From contig NZ_CP119862.1 of assembly GCF_029338175.1 (NCBI RefSeq), forward strand, positions 186,001-250,000: a DNA stretch of 64,000 bases, in the 5' to 3' direction. How positions within the stretch are numbered: position 1 is the first letter of the stretch; each line of letters opens with the position of its first letter. The notes under the pieces are model-generated. The model was not told the origin of the DNA. It worked only from the letters and a program-made list of their open reading frames with translations, and did not search any database. Positions 31,875 to 42,153 of this stretch are shown piece after piece. The DNA is from Citrobacter enshiensis (GTDB lineage Bacteria > Pseudomonadota > Gammaproteobacteria > Enterobacterales > Enterobacteriaceae). The translations under genes were made by a program, and so were the position numbers.

Positions 31875-33077
31875 CTACACAAACGGCGCGTACGGATCCG
31901 CCATCTCAAACGCCACCGCTCTCTCTGCCTTCGGCGGGTAAATCAGCTCGCGGGTAATCGACATCTTCAGCGTCTTGGCTTCTTCGCGCGTCAGTTTCAC
32001 CTGCTGATCCCAGCCTTCGGTATAGACCGCGCCCCAGGCGCCGAGGTCCAGACAGGTGACATACATCTCCTGACGATACGGCGACGGTTCCGCATTCAGC
32101 AAGCTGGCTGCCGCGTTGTTCCCGGCGAATTTCCCCAACAGAATTGCATGCTGACAGGTCATCAGCGCGTGGTTGCCCTTATCATCCGTGGCGGCACAGG
32201 CGACGTCGCCGGTGGCGTAGATATCGTCATAGCCTTCCACCTGCAGATTCGCATTCACATGCAGACGGCCCTGACGATCGCGCGGGGCGTTAATCTGCGC
32301 CGTCAGGTCGCTTGCCTGAACACCCACGGTCCAGATAACCGTCGAAGAGGCGATTCTCTGTCCCTCTTTCAGCGTCACGCCCGAGGCATCAACCGATTCC
32401 ACTTCCGCATTCACCAGCCACTCGACGCCCAGTTCGGCGGAGGCGTCGATGATGACATTGCGCAGTTCTTCGCTGTAGCGCGAACCAGGCTGTGGGCCGC
32501 GTTCAACTACGACTACTCTGGTCTTAGAATTTGAGCCGAGGATTTCGCGCAGGCGACCCGGCAGTTCCATCGCCATCTCAATACCCGTGAAGCCGCCGCC
32601 GCAAACCACGACCGTATTGCGCGCCTCACTTTCTGGTTGACTGGCCAGTGATTTCAGCTGTTTCTCTAAAATGGCGGCGCTTTCCAGTTGATCAAGGTCG
32701 AAAGCGTGCGCCTCTACACCCGAGACAAATGAACGGTTTACGTGGCTGCCGCTCGCCAGAATCAGGCGATCATAGTGGTGCTGATGGGTTTCGCCATGAG
32801 CATCTTTCCAGCTCACACTGTGTGAGTCAGGATGGATGTTTGATACGGAGCCGCGCAGGAATTTCACACCGGTGATGTCAAACAGCGGCTGTAACGGAGA
32901 GACCAGCGTTTCAACGTGATTCTCATAAAAACGTGGACGTACGCGAAGCTCCGGCTGTGGCGCAATCACTGTAATATCAATGGTCTGGTTATCATGTTTG
33001 TCTGCCAGACGTGCCGCGCTCAGGGCGGCCCACATGCCCGCAAAACCGGCACCTACGATCAGAATTTGTTTACGCAT
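31875..33077 (-). CDS. Type-II NADH dehydrogenase-like FAD oxidoreductase
   Basis: A 400-residue two-dinucleotide-fold flavoprotein. The FAD loop VGAGFAGMWAA is near residue 8, the NAD loop CGGGFTGIEMA near 160, and YATGDVA (about 291) is the flavin-contact motif. This resembles NDH-2/YjlD-type quinone reductases, but no C-terminal membrane helix is evident. The partner (quinone or other acceptor) is unknown. It is not in the E. coli K-12 order here. Divergent from an Rrf2 regulator with 219 bases between starts, which suggests redox- or NO-responsive control (inference). Confidence 0.85.
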   Translation of the reverse strand: MRKQILIVGAGFAGMWAALSAARLADKHDNQTIDITVIAPQPELRVRPRFYENHVETLVSPLQPLFDITGVKFLRGSVSNIHPDSHSVSWKDAHGETHQHHYDRLILASGSHVNRSFVSGVEAHAFDLDQLESAAILEKQLKSLASQPESEARNTVVVCGGGFTGIEMAMELPGRLREILGSNSKTRVVVVERGPQPGSRYSEELRNVIIDASAELGVEWLVNAEVESVDASGVTLKEGQRIASSTVIWTVGVQASDLTAQINAPRDRQGRLHVNANLQVEGYDDIYATGDVACAATDDKGNHALMTCQHAILLGKFAGNNAAASLLNAEPSPYRQEMYVTCLDLGAWGAVYTEGWDQQVKLTREEAKTLKMSITRELIYPPKAERAVAFEMADPYAPFV

Positions 33078-33296
33078 CGTTCTTTCACTCTGTTAACTCC
33101 GATTAATTGACTCGGATTTTATTGGTCGTAGTTTGGAAAAGCAATGCGAAAAGTGATGATGCGGAGTCTTTTGCCTTTATGGTATTGATTAATCGCTGTT
33201 TATTTATTAAATCGAGTCTGGCGTGAAGGAACTGTATGGCATGGCGAGGGTGAAATAGCTACAATAACTCAGAATTATTTTTGCTGAGATTAGAGA

Positions 33297-33800
33297 ATGG
33301 CATTTTACAGTTCCGGGGTTGAGTACGGCATCCATAGCCTGATGTGTATGGTCGACAGCAAAGGTGATGCCCGCGATATGAGCGTACGGGAAATTGCCGC
33401 GCTGCAAAGCGTCCCCTATGACTACCTGGCCAAAATCTTTACGCGTCTGTCAAAGGCCGGACTGGTGCGCAGCATTGAAGGTAAGGGCGGTGGATTCCAA
33501 CTGGCAAGGCCTGCTGAGCACATCACGGTACTTGATGTGGTCAACGCGATTGATGGTGACAAACGTATTTTTGAATGCCGTGAAATCCGCCAGCGACTGG
33601 CCGTGTTTGATGAGCAACCGCCAGAATGGGCGTGCGAGGGTATTTGCGGCGTACGGTCAGTGATGGATATGGCGCAACAGCGGATGGAAGAGGCACTCAG
33701 CCAGCATACGATCCTCGACCTTGCGCGCAAAATGTACCGCAAAGCGCCGGAGACGTTTGTGGTTGAAGTTCAGGAGTGGATTGCCGCGCGGAAAAGTTAA
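33297..33800 (+). CDS. Rrf2-family iron-sulfur-type transcriptional regulator
   Basis: A 167-residue Rrf2/IscR/NsrR-family regulator. Its winged helix has the typical SVREIAALQSVPYDYLAKI (about 30-48) and GGGFQLARP wing (about 63-71). Three cysteines follow in the cluster-binding region (C in FECRE near 84, then CEGIC near 107-111), enough to ligate an Fe-S cluster as in NsrR or IscR. It diverges from the NDH-2-like gene, its probable target. It is neither IscR nor NsrR by context. The signal is unknown. Confidence 0.85.
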   Translation: MAFYSSGVEYGIHSLMCMVDSKGDARDMSVREIAALQSVPYDYLAKIFTRLSKAGLVRSIEGKGGGFQLARPAEHITVLDVVNAIDGDKRIFECREIRQRLAVFDEQPPEWACEGICGVRSVMDMAQQRMEEALSQHTILDLARKMYRKAPETFVVEVQEWIAARKS

Positions 33801-33835
33801 CCTCAGCCAGCTTAGGCTGACTGAGGTTATTGCCG

Positions 33836-35308
33836 TTATTTGCTGCTATCCGGCGTATTGATCATCCGGTTCAGCCACGGCACCATAATTGCCATCAGTA
33901 TCGTTACGGCCATCGTAACCAGCCCGATTTTACTGAACACGCCGGTGTAGATGGGCAGCGTCTGCAACGGATCGGTAATGTTCTCCGGTACGGCAGTGAA
34001 TGTTGCCACATAACCCCCCATCAGGAACGCTGCAGCCTGCGTCAGGAACCACATCCCGAGGATAAAGCCCATCAGGTGTTGCGGTACCAGCGCGGCAACC
34101 ATGGCCAGCCCCAGGGCGCTAATCAGCAACTCGCCCAGACTTTGGAACAGATAAACCACCACGATAAACCACGGTGACGTCAGCCCCTGCGCATCGGCAA
34201 ACCACATCCCCGCCGCCGCCGCGGTCAGAAAGCCCAGCGCACACAGGAACATACCGAGCGTAAATTTCATCGGCATGGTCAGGTCTTTGCCTTTGTTCCC
34301 CAGACGTGTGTAGATGGCCGCCAGCACCGGACTGGCGAGCACCACCCAGAACGGGTTCAGCGCCTGGAAGCTGACAGGGTTAATGGTGATACCGAGGATT
34401 TCATGGTGTACGTTGTTGATAGCAAAGAAGTTGAGCGAGGTCGGCATCTGTGCGTAAAGAATATAAAACAGCACCGCTTCCAGCATCAGAATAAAGGCGA
34501 CAAACATCTTGTTGCGCCCGGTTTTATCCAGTTTGAACGCTTCGCGGAAGAAGATAATCGTAACGACAAGCGACAACACGATCAGCACCAGGTTGGCGAT
34601 TTTGACGTTGTGCATCAGCCAGGCGCACAGGAACACCATCACCACCGTACCAACTAACACACACAGCAGGTTACGCAGACTCAACGGCTTGTGGTCGGGC
34701 TCTGAACCGATATCTTTCACCATACCGCGGCAGGCTAAATAGACCAGCAGAGCGATGATCAGACCCGCACCGCACAGGTTGTAGGTGACGGCATAGCCAA
34801 ATTTTTCGGCAATCACCGGCGCCAGTGACAGCGACAGCAGGGAACCGATGTTAATCGACATATAAAACAGGGTGAATGCGCCATCAAGACGGGCATCCTT
34901 CGGTGGATAGCATTTAGATAGCAGGCTTGCCGGGTTCGCCTTAAATAACCCGTTACCGACGGCAATGGTGCCAAGTGCAATAAAGATCAGATCGGGGTTG
35001 AGCAGTGACATCCCGGTCATGAAGTAACCCAGCGCCAGGACGATCGCGCCGAGCACCAGCGTACGTTTGGTTCCCAACAGGTGATCGCCAACGTAGCCAC
35101 CAATAGAAATCAGGCCATAGACCAGTGCGGCAAACGCGCCAAAGGTAATGAACGCCTGTTCCTGAGAGAACCCAAGCTGTTTAACAAAAAAGACCGCCAG
35201 GATGCCCTGAACGCCGTAATAGCCAAATCGTTCCCATAATTCTACAAAAAAGATCATGAAGAACGGACGAGGTTGCTGCAGCAAACCCGTAGGTGCAGTT
35301 GTATTCAT
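33836..35308 (-). CDS. dtpB: Di-/tripeptide:proton symporter DtpB
   Basis: A 490-residue POT/PTR-family importer with 14 hydrophobic segments. The proton-coupling motif [12 protein letters not shown] (about residue 24-35) is intact, as is the [10 protein letters not shown] region near 150 that resembles the PTR2 signature. It closely matches E. coli YhiP in recalled sequence and length. It is convergent with the Rrf2 gene (35-base gap) and lies downstream of uspA on the same strand, isolated from it by a terminator. Confidence 0.96.
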   Translation of the reverse strand: MNTTAPTGLLQQPRPFFMIFFVELWERFGYYGVQGILAVFFVKQLGFSQEQAFITFGAFAALVYGLISIGGYVGDHLLGTKRTLVLGAIVLALGYFMTGMSLLNPDLIFIALGTIAVGNGLFKANPASLLSKCYPPKDARLDGAFTLFYMSINIGSLLSLSLAPVIAEKFGYAVTYNLCGAGLIIALLVYLACRGMVKDIGSEPDHKPLSLRNLLCVLVGTVVMVFLCAWLMHNVKIANLVLIVLSLVVTIIFFREAFKLDKTGRNKMFVAFILMLEAVLFYILYAQMPTSLNFFAINNVHHEILGITINPVSFQALNPFWVVLASPVLAAIYTRLGNKGKDLTMPMKFTLGMFLCALGFLTAAAAGMWFADAQGLTSPWFIVVVYLFQSLGELLISALGLAMVAALVPQHLMGFILGMWFLTQAAAFLMGGYVATFTAVPENITDPLQTLPIYTGVFSKIGLVTMAVTILMAIMVPWLNRMINTPDSSK

Positions 35309-35510
35309 ATTCCTTCGCCTTTCAATGCCATCCTGAAAAGTATGAACGCGTATGCTAAAACGCGCCGAAAAAGTCTGACTCTGTTATAGACTGCGGTCAT
35401 TAACCGGATGGGTAGAGTATTATATTGAGTGATTTCGATCTAACTAGATGATCACACTATTTATGATTTATGGGCTGGAGTGATGTACTAACCATTTAAA
35501 TAAACAGAAA

Positions 35511-35535
35511 TAAAAACGCCCGCATAAGCGGGCGT
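35511..35535 (-). terminator. Intrinsic terminator of uspA
   Basis: Minus-strand stem ACGCCCGC / GCGGGCGT (8 bp, loop of 4) followed by TTTTTA, 56 bases after the uspA stop. It separates uspA from the downstream dtpB. Confidence 0.92.
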
Positions 35536-35590
35536 AATGATATCGACGATTTATCGGATGAAGCGTCAGACGCTCTCCGGTGCAGAAGTC

Positions 35591-36025
35591 TTATTCTTCT
35601 TCGTCACGCAGTGGAACAATCAGCATGTCAACGTGAACGGTGTTGATTAACTGGCGTGCGGAAGACATCAGCTTGCTCCAGAAGTCCTGGTGGTGGCCGC
35701 AGACGACCAGATCCATGTCGTATTTCTTGATAGCATCAACCAGCACCTGACCCAGATCGCCGCTGCCGCTCAGTGTTTCGGTGATTGGGTAGCCCGCATT
35801 GCTGGACAGTTCAGTCAGCGCATGGTGGGTTTCTTCAGAAATGCGTTTCTGCATATCGCCGAGATTGACGTCGATTAGCCCGGTGTACAGGTCAGAGTAG
35901 TTCACGTCTACGTGGATGAGGGAGACTTTCGCGTTGTAAGGACGCGCCATAGAAACCGCTTTCTCTACCAGAACTTTGCTTTCCGGAGAAAGATCAACCG
36001 CGATAAGAATGTGTTTGTAAGCCAT
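35591..36025 (-). CDS. uspA: Universal stress protein A
   Basis: A 144-residue UspA-fold cytoplasmic protein induced by growth arrest and many stresses. It starts [13 protein letters not shown], the hallmark beta1 segment, and ends LRDEEE like the E. coli protein. The strict ATP-binding motif G-x2-G-x9-G(S/T) is not evident, in keeping with non-nucleotide-binding UspA class members. It is transcribed divergently from uspB; a 391-base gap between them holds both promoters. Confidence 0.97.
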   Translation of the reverse strand: MAYKHILIAVDLSPESKVLVEKAVSMARPYNAKVSLIHVDVNYSDLYTGLIDVNLGDMQKRISEETHHALTELSSNAGYPITETLSGSGDLGQVLVDAIKKYDMDLVVCGHHQDFWSKLMSSARQLINTVHVDMLIVPLRDEEE

Positions 36026-36416
36026 AGTGTTACTCCTTCCATAAAGTTGTCGATGACTAGCCAGCTAGCGTTTCTTTGCCGTCGCGTCACCCGCGTCCTG
36101 CGAACTATATGCGCGGGGCTAGCCCAGCCGTAAAGATGGATTGTTTAGACTATCATTACATTATAGCGACCAGGATAATCCGTCAATCCGCCTTGGTTGC
36201 CAACCAGTTAAACAAATTTTTCTGTTAAATGCATTGATAGTGGTTAACCTTCTGGCAAAAAAATTAACTGATCTCCTACAATATTTAAAGAGCCGTACGG
36301 ATGCAGAGCATCCCTATCATGGCTTGGTAGGACTTTTTCACTGAACTGTCTGGCAGGGTATCGGGGAGCGGTTGTCCCGGAGAGGAGCTCCGTGGGCGGG
36401 TCGCCGGGGAGGTGGT
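36026..36416. promoter_or_regulatory. uspA-uspB divergent regulatory region
   Basis: This 391-base gap contains the uspA ribosome site (GGAGTAACACT on the minus strand) and an AT-rich middle. A CTACAATATT stretch (36275-36284) is a plausible uspB -10 region; uspB is sigma-S dependent in E. coli. A GGATGC-AGA-GCATCC hairpin (36299-36313) would lie in the uspB leader. I find no supported ORF in it. Confidence 0.55.
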
Positions 36417-36752
36417 ATGATAAGCACCGTCGCACTATTCTGGGCTTTATGTGTCGTTTGCATTGTGAATATGGCGCGTTATTTCTCGTCATTACGTGCA
36501 CTGTTAGTGGTACTTCGTGGTTGCGATCCATTGCTCTATCAATATGTAGATGGAGGTGGTTTTTTTACCTCGCATGGCCAACCCAACAAGCAAATGCGTC
36601 TGGTGTGGTATATCTATGCCCAACGCTATCGGGATCATCACGATGATGAGTTTATTCGCCGTTGTGAACGTGTTCGCGGCCAGTTCATCCTCACCAGCGC
36701 ATTATGCGGTCTGGTGATTATCAGTATGGTAGGGTTGGTGATTTGGCATTGA
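36417..36752 (+). CDS. uspB: Universal stress protein B
   Basis: A 111-residue inner-membrane protein with an N-terminal TM helix (about 3-20) and a C-terminal TM helix (about 88-108), needed for ethanol resistance in stationary phase in E. coli. ATG 36417 follows GGGGAGGTGGT, an excellent ribosome site. A longer reading from 36372 has none. Nearly identical to the recalled E. coli protein. Confidence 0.95.
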   Translation: MISTVALFWALCVVCIVNMARYFSSLRALLVVLRGCDPLLYQYVDGGGFFTSHGQPNKQMRLVWYIYAQRYRDHHDDEFIRRCERVRGQFILTSALCGLVIISMVGLVIWH

Positions 36753-36776
36753 GCCATTTGGACGTATCGCACAGGC

Positions 36777-36817
36777 AAAAAAAAGCGGGCCAGTTTCCTG
36801 GACCCGCTTTTTTTACA
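36777..36817. terminator. Bidirectional terminator between uspB and pitA
   Basis: AAAAAAAA-GCGGG-CCAG-TTTC-CTGG-A-CCCGC-TTTTTTT: a GC-rich stem with one bulge, flanked by an A-run and a T-run. It can therefore terminate uspB (plus) and pitA (minus), whose stop codons lie on either side. Confidence 0.92.
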
Positions 36818-36828
36818 GACTGCCCGGC

Positions 36829-38325
36829 TTAGATCAGTTTCAGGGAGAGCCAGTACAGCCCCCCGGAAAGCAGAATTGCCGCAGGCAGCGTAAAGACCCA
36901 GGCCATCAGAATACTGGTGACCGTTTTACGCTGCAGACCGCCACCGTCAACGACCATCGTCCCCGCAACAGAGGAAGAGAGTACGTGGGTGGTGGAAACA
37001 GGCATACCGGTGTAACTCGCCAGACCGATAGACACAGCGGCAGTCATCTGCGCGGACATCCCTTGCGCATACGTCATGCCTTTCTTACCGATCTTCTCAC
37101 CGATAGTGGTCGCCACGCGACGCCAGCCGATCATCGTACCAAGACCCAGCGCCAGTGCGACGGCCATGATAATCCAGACCGGTGCGTACTCAATGGTGCT
37201 CAGCATATCGGTTTTCAGTTTCTTCAGCAGACGCTTGTCGTCATTGCTTATACCAGGCAGCTTCACCACTTTATCGGTGGTGTCAGAGATACACAGCATA
37301 ATGCGACGCAACTGACCACGTTGCTCAACGCTTAACTTGTCGTAAGTTTCCAGATTCGCCAGCATGCCTTTCGCGCGATCGAGCGCATTCAGGGTGTTTG
37401 CCGGGTGGCAGTGGAACTCCGTCGGTGTCGTTGTCGCAGCTTCCACAGACGGAATCTGCTGATCGACGCCGGTCACTTTTTTCAGCATATCAGGATGCTG
37501 CTGGAAGTAAGTTTCGACGTTGTTGATGGCGTCACGGGTACGGGTGATTTCATAGCCGGAAGCGTTCATATTGACCACGAAGCCCGCAGGCGCCACGCCA
37601 ATCAGAACCAGCATCACCAGACCAATGCCTTTCTGTCCATCATTAGCGCCATGGGAGAATGCGACGCCGATAGCAGACAGAATAAGAGCGATACGCGTCC
37701 AGAATGGCGGCTTTTTCTTACCGTCTTTCTTTTCACGTTCCGCTGGGGTCAGGTGAATACGCGCCCGCTTTTTGGTGCCGCTCCAGTAGCGACGTAACAA
37801 AAAGATCAGACCGCCAGCAAACACCAGGCCGACAATGGGGGAAATAATCAAAGAACCGAAAATATTGATCACTTTCGGTATGTTAAGTGCATCCACCACC
37901 GATGTGCCGGTCATCAAAGCATTGGTTAAACCAATACCAATGATGGCGCCAATCAGTGTGTGAGAACTGGAAGCCGGAAGACCAAAGTACCAGGTACCCA
38001 GGTTCCAGATAATTGCCGCCAGAAGCATGGAGAACACCATGGCGAGGCCATGTGAAGAACCCATGTTAAGCAGCAGATCCGTTGGCAACATATGCACAAT
38101 GGCATACGCTACGCTGAGACCGCCCAGCAAAACACCAAAAAAGTTGAAGACCGCCGCCATGATAACCGCGAGTTGCGAACGCATTGCGCGGGTATAAATC
38201 ACGGTTGCGACTGCGTTTGCCGTATCATGGAAGCCGTTGATCGCTTCATAGAACAGCACAAAAGCCAGAGCAAGCAATAGTAAAAGCCCGGTATGCAAAT
38301 CCAGGCCAGCAAACAAATGTAGCAT
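36829..38325 (-). CDS. pitA: Low-affinity phosphate/metal-phosphate transporter PitA
   Basis: A 498-residue PiT-family inner-membrane symporter that takes up neutral metal-phosphate with protons. The repeated family signature [11 protein letters not shown] (about residue 31) and [11 protein letters not shown] (about 225) is present in both halves, and a large cytoplasmic loop lies around 240-370. Length matches E. coli within one residue. It is transcribed alone and ends at the shared bidirectional terminator. Confidence 0.96.
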   Translation of the reverse strand: MLHLFAGLDLHTGLLLLLALAFVLFYEAINGFHDTANAVATVIYTRAMRSQLAVIMAAVFNFFGVLLGGLSVAYAIVHMLPTDLLLNMGSSHGLAMVFSMLLAAIIWNLGTWYFGLPASSSHTLIGAIIGIGLTNALMTGTSVVDALNIPKVINIFGSLIISPIVGLVFAGGLIFLLRRYWSGTKKRARIHLTPAEREKKDGKKKPPFWTRIALILSAIGVAFSHGANDGQKGIGLVMLVLIGVAPAGFVVNMNASGYEITRTRDAINNVETYFQQHPDMLKKVTGVDQQIPSVEAATTTPTEFHCHPANTLNALDRAKGMLANLETYDKLSVEQRGQLRRIMLCISDTTDKVVKLPGISNDDKRLLKKLKTDMLSTIEYAPVWIIMAVALALGLGTMIGWRRVATTIGEKIGKKGMTYAQGMSAQMTAAVSIGLASYTGMPVSTTHVLSSSVAGTMVVDGGGLQRKTVTSILMAWVFTLPAAILLSGGLYWLSLKLI

Positions 38326-38555
38326 AGGACGTTACGCCATTTTGAGGACATGAACGCGGCGCATTATCAGGGACTTTGGCGACGCGGGCAAAGTGAAATA
38401 TAGACTTTTTTTGATTTGTCTCCTGAATTGTTTTTCCTCACTAAAGAATTATCTTATATATTTCAAATAAATACTTGTTTTTCACGATCTTGTCGCTGGT
38501 ACGGTCACTGAGGAAACTTTACAATTCACGCCCAGATTTAAGAGAGGATCGCAAA

Positions 38556-39752
38556 GTGGAAAGGTTTGATACCGTTATTATAGGCGCTGGCGCGGCGGGT
38601 ATGTTCTGCGCCGCACAGGCAGGGCAACGGGGTAACCGCGTGTTGCTCATTGATAATGGTAAAAAGCCGGGACGTAAAATCCTCATGTCCGGCGGGGGAC
38701 GCTGTAACTTTACTAATCTTTATGTGGAACCCGCGGCGTATTTAAGCCAAAACCCTCATTTCTGTAAATCAGCGTTGGCGCGCTATACCCAGTGGGATTT
38801 TATCGATCTGGTTGGTAAACACGGAATTGCCTGGCATGAGAAAACGCTCGGTCAGCTTTTCTGCGACGATTCTGCCCAACAAATCGTCGACATGCTGGTG
38901 GCGGAATGCGAGAAGGGCGGCGTCACCCTGCGGTTGCGCAGTGAAGTGCTCAGCGTTACCCGTGATGATGAGGGCTACACCCTTGAGCTGAACGGCATGA
39001 CCGTCAACGCGCCAAACCTGGTGATTGCCAGCGGCGGACTCTCCATGCCGGGCCTGGGGGCAACGCCGTTTGGTTATAAAATTGCCGAGCAGTTTGGCCT
39101 GAATGTGCTGCCGACGCGCGCGGGTCTCGTTCCTTTTACATTGCATAAACCGTTGCTGGAACAGCTCCAGGTGCTGTCAGGCGTTTCCGTTGCTTCTGTT
39201 ATCACGGCGCAGGACGGCACGGTATTTCGTGAAAATCTGCTCTTTACACACCGCGGGCTTTCAGGTCCGGCCGTTTTGCAAATTTCGAGTTTTTGGCAGC
39301 CCGGAGAGTTTGTCAGCATTAATTTATTACCTGATATCGATCTGGATGCTTTCCTCAATGAGCAGCGTAGCGCGCACCCGAATCAGAGTCTGAAAAACAC
39401 TCTGGCGATGCAGTTGCCGAAACGTCTGGTGGAATGTCTGCAAGCGTTAGGGCAAATCCCCGAGATCTCTTTGAAACAGCTCAATGTACGCGACCAACAA
39501 CTGCTGGTGGAGACGTTAACGGAATGGCGCGTGCAGCCTAACGGCACGGAAGGATACCGTACGGCGGAAGTCACGCTGGGCGGCGTCGATACCAATGAGC
39601 TTTCCTCCCGCACGATGGAAGCGCGTAAGGTGCCAGGCCTCTACTTTATCGGCGAAGTGATGGACGTGACCGGCTGGCTGGGCGGGTATAATTTCCAGTG
39701 GGCGTGGTCGAGCGCCTGGGCCTGTGCGCAGGATTTGGTGTCTGGGGAGTGA
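38556..39752 (+). CDS. yhiN: HI0933-family flavoprotein YhiN
   Basis: A 398-residue predicted NAD(P)/FAD oxidoreductase of the BaiN/HI0933-like family. The FAD loop IIGAGAAGMFCAA is at the N-terminus, GRKILMSGGGRCNFTN near 42 is family-specific, and YFIGEVMDVTGWLGGYNFQWAWSS-type motif residues lie near the C-terminus (about 360-385). GTG 38556 is chosen from the E. coli start (VERFD) and AGAGGA upstream; a reading from 38475 adds an unsupported extension. The physiological substrate is unknown. It marks the left border of the accessory block ending at nikR. Confidence 0.93.
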   Translation: MERFDTVIIGAGAAGMFCAAQAGQRGNRVLLIDNGKKPGRKILMSGGGRCNFTNLYVEPAAYLSQNPHFCKSALARYTQWDFIDLVGKHGIAWHEKTLGQLFCDDSAQQIVDMLVAECEKGGVTLRLRSEVLSVTRDDEGYTLELNGMTVNAPNLVIASGGLSMPGLGATPFGYKIAEQFGLNVLPTRAGLVPFTLHKPLLEQLQVLSGVSVASVITAQDGTVFRENLLFTHRGLSGPAVLQISSFWQPGEFVSINLLPDIDLDAFLNEQRSAHPNQSLKNTLAMQLPKRLVECLQALGQIPEISLKQLNVRDQQLLVETLTEWRVQPNGTEGYRTAEVTLGGVDTNELSSRTMEARKVPGLYFIGEVMDVTGWLGGYNFQWAWSSAWACAQDLVSGE

Positions 39753-39891
39753 AATCCTCTGCCTGTGCACAATTAGAAGAATATCAGCTTAATGAGTGAT
39801 ACAACGAACTGACCCCGGCGTGCGTTTCTTAACTCCAGGAATGATATGATAAACCAGTTAAAAATCGTACAGAGAGGGGAACGGGAGGCAT

Positions 39892-40563
39892 ATGGTTATT
39901 CCTGAGGTAAAACAAGAGCGGCTCTATCAAAAGATAGCCAATCTCATCATTAAGCTCATCAATGATGCTATCTTTCCGCCGGGAAGCTTCTTACCGCCCG
40001 AACGTGAACTGGCAAAACAACTCGGCGTAAGCCGTGCATCGCTCAGAGAAGCGCTGATTGTGCTGGAGATTTCAGGATGGATCACTATCCAGTCTGGTAA
40101 CGGCGTCATAGTTGCAGATAAAAAACTTTCCGCCAGCGATTATACGATTGAAGAAATTCTCTATTCCCGTGAGCTGGTTGACAGTCATTGCGCGCGTCTT
40201 GCAGCACAAGCTGGGAAAGAAGATTTAATTAGCCAGCTTGAAGCGCTTTATCTCAGCATGGAAAATGCCATTAGCGAAGATAATGTCCATGGCTTTTATT
40301 CTCTCGATAAGCAATTCCATCTTGCGGTATCGGAAGCCAGTCAGAACCGCGTGTTGCTTGATATGTCTCGTATGTTATGGGAACAGCGCGTCAACATCCC
40401 TTATGCCGGACTGGACAAGCGTTCCGGCAACAGGGATGTATTAACTAGCATGAATAAGCAACATAAAGCGATTGTGGATGCGATCCGTCAGGCTGATGCT
40501 GATGCTGCCTATCAAAAATCGCTGGAGCATCTGGCTTATGTCAGACAGATCGTAGGCCTTTGA
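39892..40563 (+). CDS. GntR-family (FadR/FCD subgroup) regulator, UxuR/ExuR-like
   Basis: A 223-residue regulator. The N-terminal winged helix (about 8-75; PPERELAKQLGVSRASLREAL) is GntR type, and a helical FCD effector domain follows, with metal-site His and Asp residues (for example ELVDSHCARLAA; DKQFHLAV). An excellent GGGAGG site precedes ATG 39892. It is convergent with uxuB (11-base gap). By family and location it probably controls the adjoining transporter-dehydrogenase-uxuA-uxuB operon in response to a hexuronate or aldonate (inference). Confidence 0.85.
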   Translation: MVIPEVKQERLYQKIANLIIKLINDAIFPPGSFLPPERELAKQLGVSRASLREALIVLEISGWITIQSGNGVIVADKKLSASDYTIEEILYSRELVDSHCARLAAQAGKEDLISQLEALYLSMENAISEDNVHGFYSLDKQFHLAVSEASQNRVLLDMSRMLWEQRVNIPYAGLDKRSGNRDVLTSMNKQHKAIVDAIRQADADAAYQKSLEHLAYVRQIVGL

Positions 40564-40574
40564 TTAACTGCGAT

Positions 40575-42047
40575 TTAATTACGCAGACTGGCTACCGCTG
40601 CACGTGCCCCCATCCTGTGCAATTGCTGACATGCAGCGGTTACGTGTTCTATAAAGTCTGAATTATCGCTCAGATCATGACCAAAAATGGTGTCGATTGC
40701 CAGCAGTGCCCGGACGCGTTCTTCAATTGACGGATACTGCTGATAAATAGCCTGATACTGTGCTGCCAGCGGGTCTACTACATCAATCGAGTTACCTTTT
40801 TCATCCACACCGCTCACATAGCGCATCCATCCGGCAATGCCCAGCGCCAGGTGGCGATAATTTTCCCCTTTAGCCAGATGTAGCCGAATAGGATCAAGCA
40901 AGCGCTGCGGTAATTTCTGGCTACCGTCCATCGCAATTTGCCAGGTTCGGTGCTTTAGTGATGGGTTTGTAAATCGCGCGATCAGTATTTCAGCATAACC
41001 GGTCAAATCAGTACCTTCAGGCATCGACAGCGTCGGCGCTTGTTCATCGAGCATCAGTGCCAGCGCGGCGTCGCGGTATGCTGGATTCTGCATAGTATCG
41101 GCAATCGTTTCATAACCGCCAAGATAGCCCAGGTATGCCAGGAAAGAGTGGCTACCATTGAGCATGCGCAGTTTCATCATTTCAAACGGTACAACATCTT
41201 TCACAAACTGTGCGCCAACCCGGTCCCAGTCCGGGCGACCATTGACAAAATTATCTTCGATAACCCATTGACGGAACTGTTCACAGGCAATGGCACAAGG
41301 ATCCTCAACGCCAAGCTGGTCGGCGATTTGGGCTAATGTCTCTTCTGTTGCTGCCGGAACGATGCGATCCACCATAGTGCAAGGAAAAGTCACATGACTG
41401 GCAATCCACTCAGCTAGCTGCGGATCGCGCGCTATTGCAAGACCCAATACGGCGGTTTTCGCGACGTGACCGTTTTCTCGCACGTTGTCGCAGGACAAAA
41501 CGGTAAATGCCTTCGATCCCTGTTGGCGGCGTAGCGCAAGGGCTTCGACTATGTAACCAATCGCTGATTTTGGCGACTGCGGATGAGCAATGTCATGCTG
41601 GATAAACGGATGATTCAGGTCCAGTTCGCCGCTGGCGGCATCCGTGCAATAACCTTTTTCGGTAATCGTCAGTGAAACAATCGCGGTTTCTGGACGCGCC
41701 ATCGCACGAATAATGGCATCACAACTGTCAGACTCTGGATGTAGCGCTTCTTTCATCGAGCCAATAATTTTGAGTTCTGTGGTTTGTGCACTACGTTCGG
41801 CAACCGTGTACAGCAGATCCTGCGCCTTCAGATTTCTAATCAGTTTTTCATCGTTTCCGGGCATCAGGTTTACTTCGCAGATACCCCAGTCGCTGTCACT
41901 GCCCTCCAGCAAATGATGCGTATAGAGTGCCTGGTGTGCACGGTGAAATGCCCCGCAACCAAGATGTACGATACGGGAAACCAGGCGTGAACGGTTCCAT
42001 TGTGGGCGAGGAACGGAAACCTGAGTGGTGACGATATTTTGTTCCAT
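40575..42047 (-). CDS. uxuB: D-mannonate oxidoreductase (fructuronate reductase) UxuB
   Basis: A 490-residue mannitol-dehydrogenase-family enzyme that interconverts D-fructuronate and D-mannonate with NADH. The nucleotide loop VHLGCGAFHRAHQ (about 27-39) and the catalytic Lys region with MMKLRMLNGSHS (about 290-301) are present. It closely resembles E. coli UxuB in recalled sequence. It is last in the minus-strand operon and separated from uxuA by 106 bases that contain a terminator-like hairpin. Confidence 0.93.
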   Translation of the reverse strand: MEQNIVTTQVSVPRPQWNRSRLVSRIVHLGCGAFHRAHQALYTHHLLEGSDSDWGICEVNLMPGNDEKLIRNLKAQDLLYTVAERSAQTTELKIIGSMKEALHPESDSCDAIIRAMARPETAIVSLTITEKGYCTDAASGELDLNHPFIQHDIAHPQSPKSAIGYIVEALALRRQQGSKAFTVLSCDNVRENGHVAKTAVLGLAIARDPQLAEWIASHVTFPCTMVDRIVPAATEETLAQIADQLGVEDPCAIACEQFRQWVIEDNFVNGRPDWDRVGAQFVKDVVPFEMMKLRMLNGSHSFLAYLGYLGGYETIADTMQNPAYRDAALALMLDEQAPTLSMPEGTDLTGYAEILIARFTNPSLKHRTWQIAMDGSQKLPQRLLDPIRLHLAKGENYRHLALGIAGWMRYVSGVDEKGNSIDVVDPLAAQYQAIYQQYPSIEERVRALLAIDTIFGHDLSDNSDFIEHVTAACQQLHRMGARAAVASLRN

Positions 42048-42115
42048 GACAAACTCCTGTCATTCATGGTCTTCTCTGATAACGCATCATGAAAGACCTG
42101 TCCTGACTGAATGTG

Positions 42116-42146
42116 AAAAACCGCATGGCAAGGGATACCATGCGGT
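42116..42146 (-). terminator. Terminator/attenuator hairpin between uxuA and uxuB
   Basis: On the minus strand ACCGCATGG (loop of 9) CCATGCGGT is a perfect 9-bp stem immediately followed by TTTTT (A-run 42116-42120 on plus). It starts 8 bases after the uxuA stop. Read-through must occur for uxuB to be expressed from the operon promoter. Confidence 0.85.
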
Positions 42147-42153
42147 GATGAGG

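Noticed and set aside
39753-39891. Copy of the TGTGGTC/GACCACA palindrome upstream of the GntR gene (autoregulation)
   Set aside because: I looked for the same arms in this gap and found only single unrelated half-sites.
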